DNA of 12,119 nucleotides, from assembly GCF_001280085.1 (NCBI RefSeq), contig NZ_LGED01000020.1:1-12119 (forward strand), written 5' to 3'. Within the stretch, counting starts at the first letter, position 1. Every line of letters starts with the position of its first letter. Below, piece by piece: positions 6,394 to 12,119 of the stretch. The notes under the pieces were generated by a model, which was not told the DNA's origin, searched no databases, and saw nothing but the letters and a program-made list of their open reading frames with translations. Position numbers and translations under genes: made by a program. Source of the stretch: Saccharothrix sp. NRRL B-16348 (GTDB lineage Bacteria > Actinomycetota > Actinomycetes > Mycobacteriales > Pseudonocardiaceae).

Positions 6394-7608
6394 TCACTCT
6401 CCGTGCAGGAAACGCACGGCCACCTCGGTGCCCGCCGCGAGTTCCGTGACGTCCTCCGGCACCTCGATCAGGCAGTCGCTGACCGCCAACGCCGACAGCA
6501 GGTGCGACCCCGGCCCGCCGACGGGCGTCACCACGCGCCCCGACTCCGGGTCGTACGCGCCGCGCCGGAACTGGGTGCGTCCCGCCGGCGACGTGATCGG
6601 CGCGCTCAACCGGGCCGCCGCCGTCGGCCGCTCCACCCGAGAGAACCCCATCGCCGCACGCAGCGCGGGCCGGATGAACACCTCGAACGACACCTGCGCG
6701 CTCACCGGGTTCCCGGGCAGCGTCGCCACCGCCACGCCCTGGTAGCGCCCCGCGCCCTGCGGCCCGCCCGGCTGCATCGCGACCTTCGTGAACTCGACGC
6801 CACGCCCGGTGAACGCGTCCTTCACCACCTCGTACGCCCCCGCGCTGACCCCACCCGACGTGAGCAGCAGGTCCACCGACGCCAACCGGGGCGCGATCGC
6901 CGCGTGGAACTGCTCCACGTCGTCCGGCACGAACCGCAGCAGCTCCGCCTCACCGCCCGCCTCGCGCACCGCCGCCGCCAGCATCACGCCGTTCGACTCG
7001 TAGATCTGCCCCGGCTCCAGCGCCACCCCGGGCCCCACCAGCTCCGACCCCGTCGACAGCACCAGCACCCGCGGCCTGCGCCGCACCGGCAGCGTGCCGA
7101 AACCCAGCGCCGCCGCCAACCCCAGCTGCGCCGGACCGAGCGGCACGCCCGCGCGCAGCACCGTCGTGCCCACGGCCACGTCGTCCGCCATCCGCCGCAC
7201 GTTCTGACCCACCGCCACCGGCCGGTCGACCCGCACCACCGCCGTGCCGCCGTCGGTCCACTCCACCTGCACCACGGCGTCCGCGCCCACCGGCACCGGC
7301 GCGCCCGTCATGATCCGGTGCGCGGTGCCCGCCGCCAACGGCCCCGACGCCGTCCGCCCCGCCGGGATGTCCTCCACCACCGGCAACTCCACCGGCACGG
7401 ACGCCACGTCGGCCGCGCGCACCGCGTAACCGTCCATCGCCGAGTTGTCGAACGGCGGCAGCGGCACCGTCGCGACCAGGTCCTCGGCGAGCACCAGGCC
7501 GAGGCAGTCGGCCACCGGCGACTCCACCACGGGCATCGCCCCGACCAGCCCGGCGACGCGGGCCTTGTGATCAGCGACTCGGGTCAGCGTGTTCGACACG
7601 TGCACCAT
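6394..7608 (-). CDS. moeA: molybdopterin molybdenumtransferase MoeA
   Basis: A 404-residue cytoplasmic enzyme that inserts molybdate into adenylylated molybdopterin, the last step of molybdenum cofactor synthesis. Family motifs in order are PPFDNSAMDGYA (residues 51-62), TGAPVP (101-106), the MoCF-type core with STGSEL (185-190), SGGVSAGAYE (251-260) and PGNPVSA (298-304), then the C-terminal beta domain with GSHLLSALA. Length is typical. I chose ATG 7608 because homology starts soon after it; a weak GGCAGG lies directly upstream, and the frame beyond has no homologous content. It corresponds to M. tuberculosis moeA2 by position, upstream of psd and pssA. No other cofactor-synthesis genes are nearby. 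Confidence 0.94.
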   Translation of the reverse strand: MVHVSNTLTRVADHKARVAGLVGAMPVVESPVADCLGLVLAEDLVATVPLPPFDNSAMDGYAVRAADVASVPVELPVVEDIPAGRTASGPLAAGTAHRIMTGAPVPVGADAVVQVEWTDGGTAVVRVDRPVAVGQNVRRMADDVAVGTTVLRAGVPLGPAQLGLAAALGFGTLPVRRRPRVLVLSTGSELVGPGVALEPGQIYESNGVMLAAAVREAGGEAELLRFVPDDVEQFHAAIAPRLASVDLLLTSGGVSAGAYEVVKDAFTGRGVEFTKVAMQPGGPQGAGRYQGVAVATLPGNPVSAQVSFEVFIRPALRAAMGFSRVERPTAAARLSAPITSPAGRTQFRRGAYDPESGRVVTPVGGPGSHLLSALAVSDCLIEVPEDVTELAAGTEVAVRFLHGE

Positions 7609-7662
7609 CCTGCCGCGCCCGTGGCAGACTGCTCCAACCGGCTGATCACGACAGGGGGAAAG
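7609..7662. promoter_or_regulatory. divergent promoter region moeA / AIM24 gene
   Basis: Only 54 bases separate two divergent starts. GCAGACTGC (7624-7632) is nearly symmetric and offers a weak -10 on each strand: CAGACT on plus (7625-7630) and CAGTCT on minus (7631-7626). GGGGG at 7654-7658 is the likely ribosome-binding site for the plus-strand gene. The promoter assignment is tentative. Confidence 0.35.
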
Positions 7663-8307
7663 TTGCAGGTCCGGACCCGCCACACCCCTACGTTCGGGGT
7701 GGCCCGACTCGTCCTGGCACCCGGTGAACCGGTGGTGGTCGAGCGCTCTTCCGTGCTCGCGACCAGCTACGGCATCACCGTGGACGGCCGCACCAAGTCG
7801 CCCGGCGTCAGCGCCGCGCTGTGCACCGCAGGCCCCGAAGGCGGCTGGGTGGACGTCGCGCCGCCCCTGCCCGGCGACCTGCACGTGCTCGAACTCGACG
7901 CCACCACCGGCTGGTGCGTGTCCCGCGACAGCTGGCTCGCCTGCGCCGCCACCGCCCGCCTCGACCCGTCCGCGCCGCCCGTGCGCGCGCTGCACGGCGG
8001 CGACCACGGCTTCCTCACCTACGCGTTCGGCACCGGGCCCGTCGTGCTCAGCTGCTACGGCACGCTCGACGTGGTCACCCTCGAACCCGGCGAACTGGTC
8101 ACCCTCGCGAGCGGCCACGTCGTCGCGTTCGCCGACACCGTCCAGTGCCGGCTGCGCGCCGTTTCCCCCGACGCGCCCCAATCCGTGCGGAATGGCGAAG
8201 GGCTCGTCCTCGACTTCGCCGGACCCGGACTCGTGCTCACCCGGACCCGCAGCCCGCGCGGACTCGTCAGTTGGTTGCGCGACAACGGATTCAGCGCACG
8301 CTCATGA
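7663..8307 (+). CDS. AIM24 family protein
   Basis: A 214-residue protein of the AIM24 (DUF124) beta-sandwich family, found widely in bacteria and linked to mitochondrial biogenesis in yeast; its bacterial function is not established. Recognisable pieces are RHTPTFGVARLVLAPGEPV near the N-terminus, GGWVDVAPPLPGDLHVLEL, a central CYGTLDVVTLEPGE and the closing GEGLVLDFAGPGLVLTRTRS with TRSPRGLVSWL. The stretch that in many members carries a GGESFF-like core appears shortened here (GVSAALCTAGPEGG). The start is inferred as TTG 7663, where family similarity begins and a G-rich ribosome-binding site precedes. The open frame extends far upstream through moeA antisense sequence, which I do not accept as coding. 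The gene is divergent from moeA. No signal peptide or membrane helix is seen. Confidence 0.8.
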   Translation: MQVRTRHTPTFGVARLVLAPGEPVVVERSSVLATSYGITVDGRTKSPGVSAALCTAGPEGGWVDVAPPLPGDLHVLELDATTGWCVSRDSWLACAATARLDPSAPPVRALHGGDHGFLTYAFGTGPVVLSCYGTLDVVTLEPGELVTLASGHVVAFADTVQCRLRAVSPDAPQSVRNGEGLVLDFAGPGLVLTRTRSPRGLVSWLRDNGFSARS

Positions 8308-8312
8308 CTCCA

Positions 8313-8321
8313 TAAGGAGGT
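8313..8321 (+). other. orphan Shine-Dalgarno-like TAAGGAGGT
   Basis: A near-perfect anti-16S complement lies six bases after the AIM24 stop. The only nearby frame it could serve is GTG 8338, about 17 bases on, whose product is just the cold-shock gene read in another frame. It may be a relic or act as a ribosome standby site. The cold-shock gene has its own AAAGGAGG at 8375-8382. Confidence 0.4.
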
Positions 8322-8344
8322 ATCGGCGAACCCCCTCGTGCCTC

Positions 8345-8350
8345 TAGCGT
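8345..8350 (+). promoter_or_regulatory. candidate -10 of the cold-shock gene (TAGCGT)
   Basis: TAGCGT fits TAnnnT and would start transcription near 8357, giving a leader of about 30 bases before the TTG start. This is much shorter than the leaders of enteric cold-shock mRNAs. No clear -35 is seen. Confidence 0.4.
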
Positions 8351-8387
8351 GGCGGTTTGCTCAAGGTATTTCTCAAAGGAGGACGTC

Positions 8388-8594
8388 TTGGCTGTCGGCA
8401 CGGTCAAGTGGTTCAACTCGGAGAAGGGGTACGGATTCATCGCCGCCGACGGCGGGCCCGATGTGTTCGTGCACTACTCGGCGATCCAGATGGAAGGCTT
8501 CCGGACGCTGGCCGAGGGCGACCGCGTGGAGTTCGAGATCCAGGCAGGGCGCGACGGCCGCAGCCAGGCATCGGACGTGCGGAAGGCATCGTGA
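8388..8594 (+). CDS. cold-shock protein (CspA family)
   Basis: A 68-residue single cold-shock domain that binds single-stranded RNA or DNA and acts as an RNA chaperone in the cytoplasm. RNP1 is KGYGFI (residues 13-18) and RNP2 is VFVHY (26-30); the opening [18 protein letters not shown] is typical. The length is normal for the family. The start is TTG 8388, set by a strong AAAGGAGG at 8375-8382 with a five-base spacer; the longer frame from GTG 8349 would read through the ribosome-binding site. A hairpin terminator follows five bases after the stop, so it is a single-gene unit. The exact paralogue is uncertain, since actinomycetes carry several. Confidence 0.96.
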   Translation: MAVGTVKWFNSEKGYGFIAADGGPDVFVHYSAIQMEGFRTLAEGDRVEFEIQAGRDGRSQASDVRKAS

Positions 8595-8598
8595 CCTC

Positions 8599-8633
8599 CG
8601 CCCGACCCGTCACCCGGCGGGTCGGGCGTCCTT
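8599..8633 (+). terminator. rho-independent-like terminator after csp
   Basis: CGCCCGACCCG (8599-8609) pairs perfectly with CGGGTCGGGCG (8618-8628) around an eight-base loop, giving an 11-bp GC-rich stem followed by TCCTT. It lies directly after the cold-shock stop, as expected. The T-tract is short, as is usual in actinomycetes. Confidence 0.85.
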
Positions 8634-8689
8634 CCCGGGGGCAGTTTGCTCCGTTTGCCGGGAACCCGGTGTGAGTCCCTGTACGCGGA

Positions 8690-8706
8690 CGTTAGGCTCC
8701 GTCGCG
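8690..8706 (+). promoter_or_regulatory. probable leaderless promoter of the kinase gene (-10 TAGGCT)
   Basis: CGTTAGGCT at 8690-8698 is identical to the def promoter, and again seven bases separate TAGGCT (8693-8698) from the start codon, GTG 8706. There is no Shine-Dalgarno sequence. A poor -35-like TGTGAG lies near 8670. Confidence 0.6.
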
Positions 8707-9965
8707 TGTCGGAGGACCTGAGCGGGCGACGGCTGGGCCATTACCGGATCGACGGTGTGCTCGGCCGCGGTGGCATGAGCGTGACCTACAAGGCCACGGA
8801 CGTCAGGCTCGGTCGCAAGGTCGCCCTGAAGGTCATCGGCGAACACCTCACCGCGGACGCCGAGTTCCGGGAGCGGTTCGTCGACGAGGCGCGCAACACC
8901 TCGGCGATCGACCACGCCAACATCGTGCCGCTCTACGACTTCGACGAGGTCGACGGGCTGCTCTACATCGCGATGCGACTGGTCGACGGGCAGGACCTCG
9001 CGTCGCACATCAAGGACGGCCCGCTCTCGCCCGCGCGCACCCTGACGCTGCTCGGCCAGGTCGCCGAGGCGCTCGACATGCTGCACGGCAAGGGCCTGGT
9101 CCACCTCGACGTGAAACCGGCCAACGTGCTGGTCACCACCAAGGAAGCCGCGGGCGAGCACGTCTACCTGGCCGACTTCGGCCTCACCCGGCGCGGCGCC
9201 ACCGGGCACCGCACCCGCACCGGCGACTTCCTCGGCTCACCCACCTACGCCGCGCCCGAGCACCTGCGCGGCGAACCGCTCGACGGGCGCACCGACCAGT
9301 ACGCGCTCGCGTGCATGGTGTTCGCCTGCCTCTCCGGGCGGCCCCCGTTCCAGGGCAGCGTGCAGGACGTCATCCAGGGCCACCTCGGCGCGGAGATCCC
9401 CCCGCTGACCTCGATGGTGTCGCTGCCGCCCGCGATCGACGACGTGCTGCGCAAGGGCACGTCCAAGGACCCGAACCAGCGGTACGGCTCGTGCGCCGAG
9501 CTGGTCGCCGCCGCGCGCGTCGCGTTGTCGGGCGCGCCCCAGGGCGCCCCGCCGCCCCGCCGCACGGACTCCGGCGCGGTGCCGATGGGCCCGCAGACCG
9601 GCGGCGTGCCCGTGGCGCAGCAGCAGGGCGGCCCGTACCGGCAGCAGCAGCCCTACCAGCAGCAGCAACCGGGGCAGCCGGGGTTCCTGCACGAGCCCGT
9701 GCGGCTGCGCCCGCCCGCGCAGGTCGGGGCGAGCGCGTTCACCACCACCGCCAAGTCCCGGCCGGCGTGGTTCGCGCCCGTGATCGCGGGCGCGGTGGCG
9801 ATCGTGCTCATCGTCATCCTCGTGGTGATCCTCACGCCGAAGGATGAACCTCCGCGCCAGGGCGGCACCGGCGGCAACGGCGGCACGAGCCAATCCATCG
9901 AGGTCGGGGGCACGACGAGCAAGAAACCGCTGCCCACCAGCGTGCCCGTTCGCACGTCCCGCTGA
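8706..9965 (+). CDS. transmembrane serine/threonine protein kinase (PknB-like)
   Basis: A 419-residue Hanks-type kinase. The cytoplasmic kinase domain covers about residues 12-270: Gly-rich loop GRGGMSVTY (20-28), ATP-binding K42 in VALKVI, helix-C E61, catalytic loop HLDVKPAN (133-140) with D135, DFG at 157-159 and APE at 183-185. The catalytic Asp is preceded by Leu rather than Arg, so this is a non-RD kinase. A Pro/Gln-rich linker (about 276-335) contains QQQPYQQQQPGQ, coded by repeated CAG/CAA. One membrane helix lies at about 355-377, and only about 42 Gly/Ser/Thr-rich residues are outside, with no PASTA or other sensor domain. GTG 8706 is chosen on kinase homology and the -10 seven bases upstream. 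The kinase gene lies between csp and groEL, with no visible terminator before the CIRCE elements. Substrates are unknown. Confidence 0.93.
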   Translation: MSEDLSGRRLGHYRIDGVLGRGGMSVTYKATDVRLGRKVALKVIGEHLTADAEFRERFVDEARNTSAIDHANIVPLYDFDEVDGLLYIAMRLVDGQDLASHIKDGPLSPARTLTLLGQVAEALDMLHGKGLVHLDVKPANVLVTTKEAAGEHVYLADFGLTRRGATGHRTRTGDFLGSPTYAAPEHLRGEPLDGRTDQYALACMVFACLSGRPPFQGSVQDVIQGHLGAEIPPLTSMVSLPPAIDDVLRKGTSKDPNQRYGSCAELVAAARVALSGAPQGAPPPRRTDSGAVPMGPQTGGVPVAQQQGGPYRQQQPYQQQQPGQPGFLHEPVRLRPPAQVGASAFTTTAKSRPAWFAPVIAGAVAIVLIVILVVILTPKDEPPRQGGTGGNGGTSQSIEVGGTTSKKPLPTSVPVRTSR

Positions 9966-9974
9966 CCAGCTCTT

Positions 9975-10001
9975 CTTGCACTCTCCTCCGTCGAGTGCTA
10001 A
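9975..10001. promoter_or_regulatory. CIRCE element 1 (HrcA operator)
   Basis: CTTGCACTC (9975-9983), nine bases, then GAGTGCTAA (9993-10001). The right half is the exact CIRCE consensus and the left half differs at two positions. HrcA binding here would repress groEL until heat stress. TTGCAC (9976-9981) and CTAAAC (9998-10003) could form an overlapping promoter with a 16-base spacer. Confidence 0.9.
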
Positions 10002-11804
<1,803 letters not shown>

Positions 11805-11845
11805 TCGACCAGGTCACCTGACCAAGGTCTGATCGGCTGAAGTCA

Positions 11846-11884
11846 CGAAGGGCCCGGTTCGCCTCTGGTGAACCGGGCCCTTCG
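11846..11884 (+). terminator. strong hairpin terminator after groEL
   Basis: CGAAGGGCCCGGTTC (11846-11860) pairs perfectly with GAACCGGGCCCTTCG (11870-11884) around a nine-base loop, a 15-bp stem. It lies 41 bases after the groEL stop. There is no run of T after it, but stem stability and position support termination. The stem is symmetric and could also stop transcription arriving from the right. Confidence 0.88.
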
Positions 11885-12119
11885 CCGTGCCCGGCCTGAG
11901 GTGCGATGGGGCGAGCGTGGGACGTGTGATGGGAGGGCGGGAGGTCACACAATCGGGTGAGATCAACCAAGAAATGTACGGAAACACTGTTACCGCCCCT
12001 CGGTTAAAACCAGACGGAACCCCGAACCACCCCACCTGCCTCAACCCGCCCACCCCGCCTGACTGCCGGCCCGACTCACCTGACCGCCCGCCCCGCCTGC
12101 CGCCCGCCAGTCCGGTCCA
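11885..12119. other. intergenic region to the window end
   Basis: No gene is recognisable. A patch at about 11949-12010 is clearly less GC-rich than the rest, including AAGAAATGTACGGAAACACTGTTACC and CGGTTAAAACC, which suggests a promoter or regulator site for a gene beyond the right edge. The final 90 bases are C-rich on this strand, with loose repeats of CCGCC and CCTGAC and no fixed period. Confidence 0.5.

Noticed and set aside
5653..7662. 670-codon upstream extension of the AIM24 frame
   Set aside because: It runs antisense through moeA and psd, both confidently identified, and its composition is Arg/His/Pro-rich. Family similarity starts only at 7663.
9641..9668. CAG/CAA triplet repeat
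   Set aside because: It lies in frame and encodes the Gln-rich linker of the kinase, so it is explained by the protein and is not a separate repeat element.
11812..11823. inverted repeat GGTCA-CC-TGACC just after the groEL stop
   Set aside because: It is only five bases per arm and is next to a much stronger terminator. It is likely chance.
12030..12119. C-rich tail as a possible G-quadruplex or tandem repeat
   Set aside because: G runs on the minus strand are irregular and there is no fixed period. Base composition alone explains it.

Overview
The window is chromosomal DNA from a high-GC actinomycete. GC is very high and third codon positions are almost all G or C. Gene content and order match the Mycobacterium tuberculosis def (Rv0429c) to groEL2 (Rv0440) neighbourhood. 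The style (AIM24-family gene, cold-shock gene and a Ser/Thr kinase next to a solo groEL) suggests Pseudonocardiales, for example a Saccharothrix/Actinosynnema/Lentzea-type organism. The family assignment is an inference from memory, not a search.

Layout, left to right. 1-224: a C-rich 15/16-bp tandem repeat, a perfect 14-bp palindrome and a probable leaderless promoter. 225-2492 (+): Cdc48-like AAA ATPase of actinobacteria (Cpa). 3443-2509 (-): a DUF3263 helix-turn-helix-like protein coupled by an ATGA overlap to a membrane-anchored LytR_C protein (VirR family). 3555-4139 (+): peptide deformylase, divergent from that pair and probably leaderless. 4140-4528: a gene-free gap between convergent genes, holding a 134-bp imperfect palindrome. 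7608-4529 (-): moeA, then psd and pssA. psd and pssA are four bases apart and have their own good promoter. 7663-8307 (+): AIM24-family protein divergent from moeA. 8388-8594 (+): cold-shock protein with a terminator. 8706-9965 (+): transmembrane Ser/Thr kinase, probably leaderless. 10182-11804 (+): groEL without groES, preceded by two CIRCE operators and followed by a strong terminator. 11885-12119: no gene seen.

The genes are mostly conserved housekeeping. They cover protein maturation and quality control (def, Cpa, GroEL), phosphatidylserine/phosphatidylethanolamine synthesis (pssA, psd), molybdenum cofactor (moeA), RNA chaperoning (csp) and envelope or signalling functions (VirR-like protein, kinase). 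I see no phage, CRISPR, biosynthetic or defence genes, tRNA or rRNA, and no convincing new multi-gene system. The most unusual item is the palindromic element at 4208-4341. It lies where gene order departs from the mycobacterial arrangement, because the block cpa-virR-DUF3263-def appears inverted relative to pssA-psd-moeA. A second pattern is three genes (cpa, def, kinase) whose -10 hexamer ends exactly seven bases before the start codon, which points to leaderless transcripts.
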